Counted from the first letter of the stretch, positions 8,106 through 15,431 are shown. The stretch is 35,647 nucleotides of DNA from an uncultured Centipeda sp. (GCA_905372865.1 CAJPQT010000023.1:1-35647), one strand, 5' to 3'. The notes: generated by a model not told the origin, from the sequence alone. Numbers and translations are program-made.

Positions 8106-8342
8106 CTACCTGCGGAAAATCTTCCCATCGTCCGCCCCGTCGCGGAACATACCGCTGCGCCAGATGCCGGGAAATGCGAGCCGATCGTGCGTCAGCACAT
8201 CATACATGCGATATCCATCCATTCTGCACGCAGGGCATGGGCTCTGCACGAACACCACCAACCCAAGCCGATAGGGGCAGCGCACACACGGCGGACGCAC
8301 AGTACGAAATACACTCCGCAAATTCTTCAATACGCTCATCAT
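8106..8342 (-). CDS. Small Cys-rich protein, possible zinc ribbon, 78 aa
   Basis: A 78-aa frame; ATG 8342 (with a second ATG directly after) has GGAGG at a spacing of 5 nt. Residues 19-40 hold CVRC and, after a hydrophobic stretch, CPAC, a spacing compatible with a four-Cys zinc site. The remainder is basic. It is the first gene of a short minus-strand row (8342 to 7323). The family is unknown to me. The good ribosome site and tight spacing to the next gene support it as real. Confidence 0.5.
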   Translation of the reverse strand: MMSVLKNLRSVFRTVRPPCVRCPYRLGLVVFVQSPCPACRMDGYRMYDVLTHDRLAFPGIWRSGMFRDGADDGKIFRR

Positions 8343-8525
8343 GATCGCCTCCTGTACTCTCTTCTTGATATCCCTATCTTAGCAGAACCTCCCCTTCCAT
8401 AGGTCGCCGCACAGGCGACATTTTACACGAGATTGAAAAAGACGCAGGAACTGCCCACGCCTCAATGTGAAACGTTTTTTATCCGTGCTGATTCAAGTCT
8501 TTTCGCTCCATGTCCACAATCCCCG

Positions 8526-8753
8526 TCAGGGTCTCAATTTTTTCTCTCCGCCAATCTCTGCACGTTTTCCATCACATCCTACCTGTATAGGCACGCGCTG
8601 TCCATCGCTCCTGATCTCATAGATCGTCTTCGTCTTGCGATCGTAAGCAACACTCGACACGCCTCTTGCCTTGTTTTTCGCCAGTGCAATACGAACCGCT
8701 GCGCGAGCGCCCTGCACAACCATATCATCCGTCATCTCTGTTGTCGCCATCAT
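8526..8753 (-). CDS. Hypothetical protein, 75 aa
   Basis: ATG 8753 (with a second ATG after it) follows AAGGAGG at good spacing. The 75-aa product begins with a helical acidic/hydrophobic stretch (MTDDMVVQGARAAVRIALAK) and then has a short beta-like part with SVAYDRKTKTIYEIRSDGQR and a basic tail. There is no signal or membrane segment. The AT-rich DNA upstream (8775-8800) holds a TATGAT-like -10 on this strand. I do not recognise the family. The 180 bp downstream (8343-8525) hold no supported feature. Confidence 0.55.
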   Translation of the reverse strand: MMATTEMTDDMVVQGARAAVRIALAKNKARGVSSVAYDRKTKTIYEIRSDGQRVPIQVGCDGKRAEIGGEKKLRP

Positions 8754-8838
8754 GCCGCCTCCTTCAGTATTTTTCTTTCACTATATCATATTTTGATTGA
8801 AAACACACGGAGGACTATCACAGCACAATGATTTCCTT

Positions 8839-8844
8839 TATAAT
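8839..8844 (+). promoter_or_regulatory. -10 box of the ogt promoter
   Basis: A perfect TATAAT 31 bp before the ogt start. No good -35 is seen at 16-18 bp upstream, so strength is uncertain. Confidence 0.5.
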
Positions 8845-8874
8845 GGAAGTAAATCAAACCATAGGAGGTCCCCC

Positions 8875-9363
8875 ATGATCTACACAGCACACTACACCTC
8901 CCCGCTCGGCGGGATCACGCTCGCGAGTGACGGCATCGCACTCACGGGGCTGTACTTCGATGGGGAGAGGGATTTCCCCGATCTTTCGGCAACGTACAAA
9001 AAAAACCTCCCCGTATTCGGGGAGGTCATGCGGTGGCTCGAGCTGTATTTCGCCGGCAAGGAGCCGGACTTCAGCCCTGCGCTCAATCCGACGGGCACGG
9101 CATTTCAGATGTTGGTATGGGCAATCCTGCAGACGATCCCATTCGGAGAAACGACGACCTATGGGGCAATCGCGAAACGTCTTGAGAAAAGTACAGGAAA
9201 GCGTATGTCGGCGCAGGCGGTCGGCGGGGCGGTTGGGCGCAATCCGATCTCCATCCTCATCCCGTGCCACCGCGTCATCGGTGCAGACGGCAGCCTCACG
9301 GGCTATGCAGGCGGGCTCGACAAAAAGGAGTATCTGCTGCGGACGGAGGGATTTTATTCATAA
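8875..9363 (+). CDS. ogt: Methylated-DNA-[protein]-cysteine S-methyltransferase
   Basis: A 162-aa protein that removes the methyl group from O6-methylguanine in DNA and transfers it irreversibly to its own cysteine. The active-site motif IPCHRV is at residues 129-134 with Cys131, and the helix-turn-helix region around FGETTTYGAIAKRL and GGAVGRNP precedes it, as in the Ogt/AdaB family. The length is normal for Ogt. ATG 8875 is preceded by AGGAGG; an upstream in-frame ATG at 8797 would add an unrelated extension. Its last codons overlap the end of the convergent yoeB-like gene by 10 nt. Confidence 0.93.
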   Translation: MIYTAHYTSPLGGITLASDGIALTGLYFDGERDFPDLSATYKKNLPVFGEVMRWLELYFAGKEPDFSPALNPTGTAFQMLVWAILQTIPFGETTTYGAIAKRLEKSTGKRMSAQAVGGAVGRNPISILIPCHRVIGADGSLTGYAGGLDKKEYLLRTEGFYS

Positions 9364-9611
9364 TGTCCCTTGCAGGAAAGAATCTCCAATCCGCTTGGAA
9401 CAATGCGATAGACCAACCGATTCTTTTCGTCAATTCTTCTGCTCCAAAACCCGCCAAGGTCGCCCTTGAGCGGCTCCGGCTTCCCAATGCCCTCAAATGG
9501 ATGACGCTCCACATCCTTGAGGATGAGATTGATCCTTTTCAAGGTCTTCTTGTCCTCTGACTGCCAGCCGACATAGTCCTCCCAAGCCTCATCCGACCAG
9601 GTCTTATTCAC
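9354..9611 (-). CDS. yoeB: YoeB-family mRNA interferase toxin
   Basis: An 85-aa protein of the Txe/YoeB family, a ribosome-dependent RNase that cuts mRNA in the A site. All catalytic positions known from E. coli YoeB are present at the same numbers: E46, R65, H83 and Y84, with the C-terminal CKGHYE. The start is GTG at 9611, which overlaps the antitoxin stop by 8 nt, the usual translational coupling in such pairs. Its 3' end overlaps the convergent ogt gene by 10 nt. Confidence 0.92.
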   Translation of the reverse strand: MNKTWSDEAWEDYVGWQSEDKKTLKRINLILKDVERHPFEGIGKPEPLKGDLGGFWSRRIDEKNRLVYRIVPSGLEILSCKGHYE

Positions 9612-9873
9612 CGTCTGCGACCTCGATCAAGTCATGCTGCACGCCCCTACCGGCATTGAGCTGGGCAATTCCTCGACGCAGATGTGCCATATTGCTTTCC
9701 GAGTAGAATGGATCCGGTTCCGCAGAGAGTTCAAAGGGGATTTTGCGATCTCGTGCGACGCGCTTTGCAAAAATCAGAAATGCGGTGGAAATGGGCAGCC
9801 CAATCTCATCACAAACCTCATGCAGACGCATCGACAGATCATCATCCATACGCACCATAACATTCTGCGCCAT
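9604..9873 (-). CDS. RelB/DinJ-family antitoxin
   Basis: An 89-aa antitoxin. ATG 9873 is chosen because AGGA lies about 10 nt upstream; the GTG at 9882 sits too close to that site. The N-terminal half (VMVRMDDDL to RDRKIPFEL, about residues 5-50) is the ribbon-helix-helix DNA-binding region of the RelB/DinJ family. The C-terminal part should wrap and neutralise the toxin. A YoeB toxin is more often paired with a YefM/Phd antitoxin, so this is a mixed pair. The operon is expected to be autorepressed. Confidence 0.87.
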   Translation of the reverse strand: MAQNVMVRMDDDLSMRLHEVCDEIGLPISTAFLIFAKRVARDRKIPFELSAEPDPFYSESNMAHLRRGIAQLNAGRGVQHDLIEVADGE

Positions 9874-9915
9874 CTGTATCACTTCCTATCATAATATCCG
9901 CCAAATGCTACATTC

Positions 9916-9945
9916 ATTATAACACAAAAATTCTCCCTCACACAA
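9916..9945 (-). promoter_or_regulatory. Promoter of the RelB/DinJ-YoeB operon
   Basis: On the minus strand, TTGTGT (9945-9940) and TATAAT (9921-9916) are separated by 18 bp, about 43 bp before the antitoxin start. Confidence 0.6.
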
Positions 9946-9948
9946 GGA

Positions 9949-9977
9949 AACGCAGCCCCGCGCGGAGCTGCGTCTTT
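9949..9977 (-). terminator. Terminator of the thioesterase gene
   Basis: Arms ACGCAGC and GCTGCGT enclose a GC-only inner stem. On the minus strand a short T-rich run follows. It lies about 25 bp after the thioesterase stop. Confidence 0.55.
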
Positions 9978-10001
9978 TCACAAGACACCGTGTATGTGCC
10001 T

Positions 10002-10565
10002 TTACTTCTTTGCGTCTTGCTTCGTGTGCGCTGTGTTCGCCGCCTTCGTCTGCTGCGCAATGGCATCGCAGACACAGCCGCCCGTGGGCGTAACGGTACC
10101 GCGCTTGCGTGCCTTGTGCGCCTCGTAGCGGCGTTTGCCCTCCTCGAACGCGGCGCGCGCCTCCTCGGTATCGAGCGTGAGCGGCGGCACGGACTTCGGC
10201 CGTGCGTTGCGGTCGAGCGCGACCATGGTGAAGTACGCCGAGAGGCCGAGCTGCGGATCGCCGCCGTCATCCAGATCCTCGACGATGACGTTGACGGCGA
10301 CCTCCATTGAGCTGTGCCCGACGTAGACGATGTCCGCCGTCACGACAACGAGGTCGCCGATGCGGATCGGCAGGTGGAACTCCAGCTCATCCACGCGCGC
10401 CGTGACGACGTTCGAGCGCGCATAGCGCCGCGCCGCCGCGTACGCCGCCGAGTCCATCAGCTTCATGATCTCGCCGCCGTGCACATTCCCGTTCGGGTTC
10501 GCCTGACTGGGCATCATGACCTCACTGATAACGATGCGGCTGTCCTTCATCTTGCATTGCTTCAT
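10002..10565 (-). CDS. Acyl-CoA thioesterase (hot-dog fold)
   Basis: A 187-aa hot-dog-fold thioesterase of the YciA/BFIT type, hydrolysing acyl-CoA to free acid and CoA. The helix motif NPNGNVHGGEIMKLMD (about residues 24-39) carries the family Asn/His/Gly and Asp residues; conserved strands around ARVDELEFHLPIRIGDLV and ALDRNARPKSVPPL follow. After about residue 150 there is a Lys/Ala/Thr-rich tail with two close Cys (GGCVC), longer than usual in the family. Start ATG 10565 has a G-rich site 8 nt upstream; ATG 10550 is an alternative. Confidence 0.87.
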   Translation of the reverse strand: MKQCKMKDSRIVISEVMMPSQANPNGNVHGGEIMKLMDSAAYAAARRYARSNVVTARVDELEFHLPIRIGDLVVVTADIVYVGHSSMEVAVNVIVEDLDDGGDPQLGLSAYFTMVALDRNARPKSVPPLTLDTEEARAAFEEGKRRYEAHKARKRGTVTPTGGCVCDAIAQQTKAANTAHTKQDAKK

Positions 10566-10652
10566 TTATATATCCCCCATCAAAATATTTTTATCGGAGC
10601 ACCTACTCTACCACGCTTTGCCGGAAATAATCCGTTGCATTTGCTACGCTCC

Positions 10653-10683
10653 TTGACATTCACGTATATTTTGGTGATATAAT
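10653..10683 (+). promoter_or_regulatory. Promoter of the first DXS-like operon
   Basis: TTGACA (10653-10658) and TATAAT (10678-10683) with a long 19-bp spacer, helped by TG one base before the -10 (extended -10). It lies 43 bp before the start. Confidence 0.65.
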
Positions 10684-10725
10684 TCGCTCAGGGAAATGGA
10701 ATCGATCCGGCAAAGGGGGATCTCT

Positions 10726-12483
10726 ATGTATCTGGAAACAATCACATCACCCGCTGATATCAAGGGGTACGGCGCAGCGGAGCGCAAGGCACTCGCCGAA
10801 GAGATGCGCGGCGCACTCCTCAAACGCGCGAGCGTTCACGGCGGGCACTTCGGCCCGGACTTCGGCATCATCGAGACGATCATCGCGCTGCACACGGTCT
10901 TTGACTCGCCCACGGACAAGATCGTCTACGACGTGTCGCACCAGTGCTACCCGCACAAAATGCTGACGGGGCGCGTGGAGGCGTACATCGACGAGGACAA
11001 ATACGACGAGGTGTCGGGCTACACGAACCCGGAGGAGAGCCCGCACGACTTCTTCAACGTCGGACACACGTCCACCTCGATCAGCCTCGCCTCAGGGCTC
11101 GCAAAGGCGCGCGATCTCGCGGGACGCAGGGAAAACGTGATCGCACTCATCGGCGACGGCTCCCTCTCGGGCGGCGAGGCGCTCGAGGGGCTGAATGTCG
11201 TCGGCGAGATGAATACGAACTTCATCATCGTGTTCAACGACAACGGCCACTCCATCGCTGAGAACCACGGCGGGATGTATCGCGCGTTCAAAGCGCTGCG
11301 CGAGAGCGGCGGCAAGGAGGGCGACAACCTCTTCCGTGCGATGGGCCTCGACTACCGTTACGTCGCAGACGGCAACAACTGCGAGGCACTGATCGCGGCA
11401 TTCTCCGCGGCCAAGGACATGGCGCAGCCCGTTGTCGTCCACATCGTCACGCAGAAGGGCAAGGGGTACAAGTTCGCCGAGGAAGACCCAGAGACGTGGC
11501 ACTATCGGTCCGCATTCGACATCGAGACGGGTGCGCTGAAGCATCCATACACCGACCCGTATCAGGAGGTGACCAAGGACTTCCTCAAAGAGCAGGCTCA
11601 GACGAATCCGAACTTCGTCTTTCTCGCGGCGGGCACGATGGGCGGCATTGTCCTCAGTCCGACGGATCGTGCGGAGCTCGGCCGTCACTATGTCGATGTG
11701 GGCATTGCCGAGGAACACGCCGTTGCCATGGCATCGGGGCTTGCACGCGGCGGCGCACATCCGATTTTCGGCACGTACAGCACCTTCTTCCAGCGCGTCT
11801 ACGATCAGATGGCGCAGGATGTCGCGGTCAACAGCAGCCCCGCCGTCTTCCTCTCCGTCGGCGCATCACTCTACTACATGAACGATGTGACGCACCTCGG
11901 CTTCTTCGACATCCCGATCTTCGCGAACATCCCGAACCTCGTCTTCCTCGCGCCCGCGAGCCTCGATGAGTACGCGGCGGTGCTGCGCTGGTCGGTCACG
12001 CAGACACGTCATCCCGTTATGATCCGCATGCCGGTCGGCGGGTATGAGGAAAGCCCCTATGCCGTCCGCACCGACTACAGCGACCTCAACAAATATCAGA
12101 TCGTGCAGGAGGGCACGGAGGTCGCACTCATTGGGGTCGGCAACTTCGCCGCTCTGGCAAGCGCTGCCGCCGCACAGCTCGAGGCGGAGGGCATTCACGC
12201 GACCGTCGTCAATCCGATCTTCCTCTCGGGTCTCGACACGGTGCTGCTCGAACGTCTCAAAGAGAAGCACAGCCTCATCCTCACGCTCGAGGACGGCATT
12301 CTCGACGGCGGTTTCGGGCAGAAGATCGCGGCGTACTACGGCATGGACACGCAGATCCGTGTCCGTAACTATGGGCTCTCAAAGGAGTTCCACGACCGCT
12401 ACAGTGCATCCGAGCTCGCGCGGGAGTATCACCTCACCGCCGAACAGATCGCAGCGGATACACTCTTTGCACGGAAAGGATAA
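10726..12483 (+). CDS. DXS-like thiamine-diphosphate enzyme, copy 1 (1-deoxy-D-xylulose-5-phosphate synthase family)
   Basis: A 585-aa protein of the DXS/transketolase family, somewhat shorter than the usual 620-640 aa. ATG 10726 follows AAAGGGGGA. Conserved parts: H41 in GGH, DVSHQCYPHKMLTGR (69-83), the thiamine-diphosphate site GDGS (143-146) to NDN (171-173), H259, and the catalytic Glu in VGIAEEHA (E329). It is nevertheless unusual: the GDGS region reads SLSGGEALEGLN, unlike the typical DXS motif. By eye the positions of E. coli DXS R420 and D427 are G379 and N386, while the following THxG is kept. The true product may therefore differ from DXP. It is followed after 3 nt by a reductase gene. 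Confidence 0.75.
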   Translation: MYLETITSPADIKGYGAAERKALAEEMRGALLKRASVHGGHFGPDFGIIETIIALHTVFDSPTDKIVYDVSHQCYPHKMLTGRVEAYIDEDKYDEVSGYTNPEESPHDFFNVGHTSTSISLASGLAKARDLAGRRENVIALIGDGSLSGGEALEGLNVVGEMNTNFIIVFNDNGHSIAENHGGMYRAFKALRESGGKEGDNLFRAMGLDYRYVADGNNCEALIAAFSAAKDMAQPVVVHIVTQKGKGYKFAEEDPETWHYRSAFDIETGALKHPYTDPYQEVTKDFLKEQAQTNPNFVFLAAGTMGGIVLSPTDRAELGRHYVDVGIAEEHAVAMASGLARGGAHPIFGTYSTFFQRVYDQMAQDVAVNSSPAVFLSVGASLYYMNDVTHLGFFDIPIFANIPNLVFLAPASLDEYAAVLRWSVTQTRHPVMIRMPVGGYEESPYAVRTDYSDLNKYQIVQEGTEVALIGVGNFAALASAAAAQLEAEGIHATVVNPIFLSGLDTVLLERLKEKHSLILTLEDGILDGGFGQKIAAYYGMDTQIRVRNYGLSKEFHDRYSASELAREYHLTAEQIAADTLFARKG

Positions 12484-12486
12484 TCT

Positions 12487-13038
12487 ATGAAAAACGTTCT
12501 CATCATCTCAGGACATCCCGACCTCAAGGGCGACTCATTCGCGAACAAGATCATCCTTGCCGATCTGGCGGAACAGCTGCCAAGCGCCGTCATCGACGAC
12601 CTCAGTGCGCTCTATCCGGACTACCGCATCGACGTTCCGGCGGAGCAGGACAAGCTTCGACACGCGGACATCATCGTGCTGCAGTTCCCGATCTTCTGGT
12701 ACAGCATGCCCGCCCTTCTCGCAAAGTGGATGGAGGATGTCTTCGTGCGCGGCTTCTCGCACGGCTCGCAGGGCAAGGCACTCGTGGGCAAGAAACTCGT
12801 GCTGTCCTTTACCACGGGCGCACCCGAGAGTGCGTATGACGCGGCGTTCCCCGTGGATGCGCTGACAGGGCGCTTTGTTCGGACGGCAGGGCTCACGGGC
12901 ATGATCTACGAGGGCTATGTCTACACGGGCGGTGTCTCCTACGCCGACCGCACCGATCCCGCGCGCGCCGCCGATATGACAGCCGTATCGCACGCGCATG
13001 CAAAACGCCTCGCGGAAAAGATTGCCTCCCTGATGTAG
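12487..13038 (+). CDS. NAD(P)H:quinone reductase-like flavodoxin-fold protein
   Basis: A 183-aa protein of the NQO1/MdaB/KefG group (flavodoxin-like fold, FMN or FAD binding). It opens with strand-loop NVLIISGHPDLKGDSFANK (3-21), the flavin phosphate site. The motif LQFPIFWYSMPALLAKWMED (about 65-85) is the family signature, and the loop TTGAPESAYD (109-118) contacts flavin. It reduces quinones or similar acceptors by two electrons in the cytosol. Starting 3 nt after the DXS-like gene and followed by a strong terminator, it is part of a two-gene operon. Confidence 0.88.
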   Translation: MKNVLIISGHPDLKGDSFANKIILADLAEQLPSAVIDDLSALYPDYRIDVPAEQDKLRHADIIVLQFPIFWYSMPALLAKWMEDVFVRGFSHGSQGKALVGKKLVLSFTTGAPESAYDAAFPVDALTGRFVRTAGLTGMIYEGYVYTGGVSYADRTDPARAADMTAVSHAHAKRLAEKIASLM

Positions 13039-13055
13039 TTTCGCTGTTTCACAGA

Positions 13056-13084
13056 CCTCGGAGCCACGCGCTCCGAGGTTTTTT
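13056..13084 (+). terminator. Rho-independent terminator
   Basis: Stem CCTCGGAGC / GCTCCGAGG with a 5-nt loop, followed by six T. It lies 17 bp after the reductase stop. Confidence 0.92.
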
Positions 13085-13116
13085 GTTTGCCTATGTGCGA
13101 AACGTTTTGGATTTTA

Positions 13117-13146
13117 TCGACGTTTTGTTAGAATTTATGCTATAAT
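13117..13146 (+). promoter_or_regulatory. Promoter of the second DXS-like gene
   Basis: TCGACG (13117-13122), 18 bp, then TATAAT (13141-13146) preceded by TGC, an extended -10. It lies about 41 bp before the TTG start. Confidence 0.65.
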
Positions 13147-13187
13147 GAAACCCGAGTATTATCATATGTCAATGGAGGGCTTTCCCT

Positions 13188-14945
13188 TTGTATCTTGAAA
13201 CGATCCACGAACCCGCGGACATACGGGGCTACACGGCGGAGCAGCGCCGCGCCCTCGCCGATGAGATGCGTGACGCGCTCATCCGGCGCACGAGCTGCAT
13301 CGGCGGGCACATTGGTCCGAACCTCGGCATCATCGAGGCGACCATCGCACTCCACACAGTCTTTGATTCCCCGCACGATAAGATCATCTTCGATGTGTCC
13401 CACCAGTGCTACCCGCACAAGATGCTCACGGGACGCGCCCATGCGTACATAGACGAGGCGCAGTACGGCGATGTCTCCGGCTTTACGAATACCGACGAGA
13501 GCACGCACGACATCTTCAACATCGGGCACACCTCGACCGCGATCAGCCTCGCCTCCGGACTTGCGAAGGCACGCGATCTTGCGGGCGGCTCAGAAAACAT
13601 CGTCGTCCTGATCGGCGACGGCTCCATGTCGGGCGGCGAGGCGCTCGAGGGGCTGAATACCGTCGGCGAGCTTGGGACGAACTTCATCATCGTGTTCAAC
13701 GACAACGACCAGTCCATCTCCGAGAACCACGGCGGGATGTACCGTAAATTCAGAGAGCTGCGCGAGACGGGCGGGACAGCCCCCGACAATCTCTTTCGCG
13801 CGATGGGCCTCTCCTACCGCTACGTCGCAGACGGCAATGACACGGAGGCGCTGATCGCCGCGTTCTCCGAGGTCAAGGATATGACGCAGCCCGTTGTCGT
13901 TCATATCGTCACGCAGAAGGGCAAGGGGCTCTCCTTCGCCGAGGACGATCCGGAGGGCTGGCACCGTCACGCACCCTTTCATATCAAGAGCGGCATCACC
14001 AAGAAGGCCACTGTACCCGATCCGTATGCTGCCGCAACGGTTGCCTTTGTGCTCGAAACCGCGCGGAAGAATCCGAACTTCGTCTATCTCTCGGCGGGCA
14101 TCGTCGGCGGCATCAACCTCTCGCCTGCCGACCGTACCGCGCTCGGCAGGCAATACGTCGACGTGGGCATCGCCGAGGAACACGCCGTCGCGATGGCATC
14201 GGGGCTGGCGCGCGGCGGTGCGCGGCCGATCTTCGGCACGTACAGCAGCTTCTTTCAGCGCACCTATGATCAGATGGCGCAGGATGTCTGTGTCAACCGC
14301 AGCCCCGCCGTCTTTCTCGCAACGGGTACGTCGCTCTACCGCTCGACCGACGTGACGCACCTCGGCTTCTACGATATCTCGATTTTCTCCAACATCCCGA
14401 ACCTCGTCTACCTCGCGCCGACGAGCGTCGCGGAACACATCGCCGTCCTGCGCTGGGCGGTGGAGCAAACCGAGTACCCTGTCATGATCCGCATGCCGTT
14501 CGCGGGCTATGAGGAAAGCCCCTACCCCGTACGCACGGACTACAGCACGCTCAACAAGTCCATCGTCGTCACCGAGGGAGCGGATGTCGCGCTCATCGGC
14601 GTCGGCAACTTTGCCGTCCTCGCATCCGAGGCAGCAGACGAGCTCGCACGCGAGGGAATCCGCGCGACCGTCGTGAACCCCCTCTATCTCTCGGGACTGG
14701 ACACGGCGCTGCTCAGCGCCCTCGGCGAGACCCACCGCCTCATCCTCACCGTCGAGGACGGGATTGTAGCGGGCGGTTTTGGTCAGAAGGTGTCATCCTT
14801 CTATGGCGAGAGGGGAGGCGTACGCGTCATGAACTACGGGCTGCCGAAACAGTTCTTCAACCGTTACAACCCCGACGACCTCGCATGCACGTATCACCTC
14901 ACCGCCCCCCAGATCGCGGCGGACGTACTGCGGGAGATGCGGTGA
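13188..14945 (+). CDS. DXS-like thiamine-diphosphate enzyme, copy 2
   Basis: A 585-aa paralogue of the gene at 10726, the same length and colinear. The start is TTG 13188: GGAGGG lies 8 nt upstream and the first residues MYLETI match copy 1. Shared motifs are FDVSHQCYPHKMLTGR, GDGSMSGGEALEGLN to NDN, and VGIAEEHAVAMASG. It shows the same active-site departures: the region equivalent to E. coli DXS R420 and D427 reads TGTSLYRSTDVTHLG, so both residues appear changed. The two genes have separate promoters and differ in their central parts and C-termini, which suggests an old duplication with possible specialisation. No partner gene is attached to this copy. Confidence 0.75.
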   Translation: MYLETIHEPADIRGYTAEQRRALADEMRDALIRRTSCIGGHIGPNLGIIEATIALHTVFDSPHDKIIFDVSHQCYPHKMLTGRAHAYIDEAQYGDVSGFTNTDESTHDIFNIGHTSTAISLASGLAKARDLAGGSENIVVLIGDGSMSGGEALEGLNTVGELGTNFIIVFNDNDQSISENHGGMYRKFRELRETGGTAPDNLFRAMGLSYRYVADGNDTEALIAAFSEVKDMTQPVVVHIVTQKGKGLSFAEDDPEGWHRHAPFHIKSGITKKATVPDPYAAATVAFVLETARKNPNFVYLSAGIVGGINLSPADRTALGRQYVDVGIAEEHAVAMASGLARGGARPIFGTYSSFFQRTYDQMAQDVCVNRSPAVFLATGTSLYRSTDVTHLGFYDISIFSNIPNLVYLAPTSVAEHIAVLRWAVEQTEYPVMIRMPFAGYEESPYPVRTDYSTLNKSIVVTEGADVALIGVGNFAVLASEAADELAREGIRATVVNPLYLSGLDTALLSALGETHRLILTVEDGIVAGGFGQKVSSFYGERGGVRVMNYGLPKQFFNRYNPDDLACTYHLTAPQIAADVLREMR

Positions 14946-14955
14946 AAAAGGCAGC

Positions 14956-14984
14956 TTCATCTGAGCTGTCAGATGTGTTATAAT
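14956..14984 (+). promoter_or_regulatory. Promoter of type I toxin mRNA, locus 1
   Basis: TTCATC (14956-14961), 17 bp, TATAAT (14979-14984). The predicted transcript starts near 14991, at AGGTGCTATC, the 10-nt sequence whose complement lies at 15357-15366. Confidence 0.55.
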
Positions 14985-15023
14985 AGGCGCAGGTGCTATC
15001 TATTCGGTAGGCGGTTAATCTAA

Positions 15024-15187
15024 GGAATCGCTGATAAAATGAAGCCCGTCAGATTGGCGTAGATTTTTTCGTCCGAACAAGGAGACAAACCGGACGCATA
15101 GCCAAAGCTATGTGGAGGATTTGTCGACACGGTGCGGGCGAAAAAGATGCGCTAAGATGATGCGGCTGAATTTATCAGTGCTTCCCT
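15024..15187. repeat. 164-bp near-palindromic dispersed element, copy B
   Basis: Reverse-complement match to 4551-4714, same length. The ends are inverted (GGAATCGCTGATAAA at the left, TTTATCAGTGCTTCC at the right) and the arms pair across most of the element, with CATAGC/GCTATG near the centre. TA stands on both sides of the core, which could be a TA target duplication of the kind made by IS630/Tc1-type elements. It lies between the promoter and the ribosome site of the type I toxin gene, in its 5' leader. Confidence 0.82.
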
Positions 15188-15189
15188 AG

Positions 15190-15205
15190 GCCCTCGAAAG
15201 GGGGC
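15190..15205 (+). promoter_or_regulatory. Hairpin covering the toxin ribosome binding site, locus 1
   Basis: GCCCTC, loop GAAA, GGGGGC. The 3' arm is the Shine-Dalgarno run itself, so folding would hide it from ribosomes. A hairpin in the same position exists at the second toxin locus (22674-22690). Confidence 0.6.
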
Positions 15206-15212
15206 GAAGCCG

Positions 15213-15281
15213 ATGGAGCTATACGACTTTTTAGCGTTAGTTTTCATGGTAACGATCTGCATCGTTGCATTAAAGGCATAA
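15213..15281 (+). CDS. Small hydrophobic holin-like type I toxin, locus 1 (22 aa)
   Basis: A 22-codon frame, ATG 15213 to TAA 15281, with AGGGGG 8 nt upstream. The peptide starts MELYDFLALVF and continues as one hydrophobic helix (MVTICIVALKA). This is the form of the putative holin-like toxins of Firmicutes, short single-helix membrane peptides made from type I toxin-antitoxin loci. The surroundings fit: a strong promoter on the opposite strand downstream, a bidirectional terminator immediately after the stop, and a ribosome site inside a hairpin. Toxicity is inferred from the family. Confidence 0.65.
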   Translation: MELYDFLALVFMVTICIVALKA

Positions 15282-15321
15282 GAAAACCCGTCTAGCCCTA
15301 GCAAGTTTAGACGGGTTTTCT
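15281..15321. terminator. Bidirectional terminator shared by toxin mRNA and antisense RNA, locus 1
   Basis: AGAAAACCCGTCTA and its near-perfect complement TTAGACGGGTTTTCT, loop of about 12 nt. A-runs on one side and T-runs on the other serve both directions. Confidence 0.85.
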
Positions 15322-15372
15322 AAATCCAAGTTCTAAATAGGGCTGATCGTTTACACGATAGCACCTTTTCTG
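15283..15372 (-). ncRNA. Predicted antisense antitoxin RNA, locus 1
   Basis: A transcript from the consensus promoter at 15379-15408 would start near 15372 and end in the hairpin at 15281-15321, about 90 nt. It overlaps only the 3' untranslated part of the toxin mRNA. Its 5' part carries AGGTGCTATC, the same 10 nt as the start of the toxin mRNA. No protein is encoded. Exact ends are inferred. Confidence 0.6.
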
Positions 15373-15378
15373 GCTTCT

Positions 15379-15408
15379 ATTATATCCTTTTTGCCGTACA
15401 GCTGTCAA
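15379..15408 (-). promoter_or_regulatory. Consensus promoter of the antisense RNA, locus 1
   Basis: On the minus strand, TTGACA (15408-15403), 18 bp, TATAAT (15384-15379): both boxes are perfect. No open frame on that strand follows, which points to an RNA product. Confidence 0.8.
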
Positions 15409-15431
15409 CAAATACAGCCGCAAAAAACCGC

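Noticed and set aside
8403..8419. GTCGCC/GGCGAC dyad as a terminator
   Set aside because: The stem is only 6 bp, the T-run after it is poor, and no gene on either strand ends just before it.
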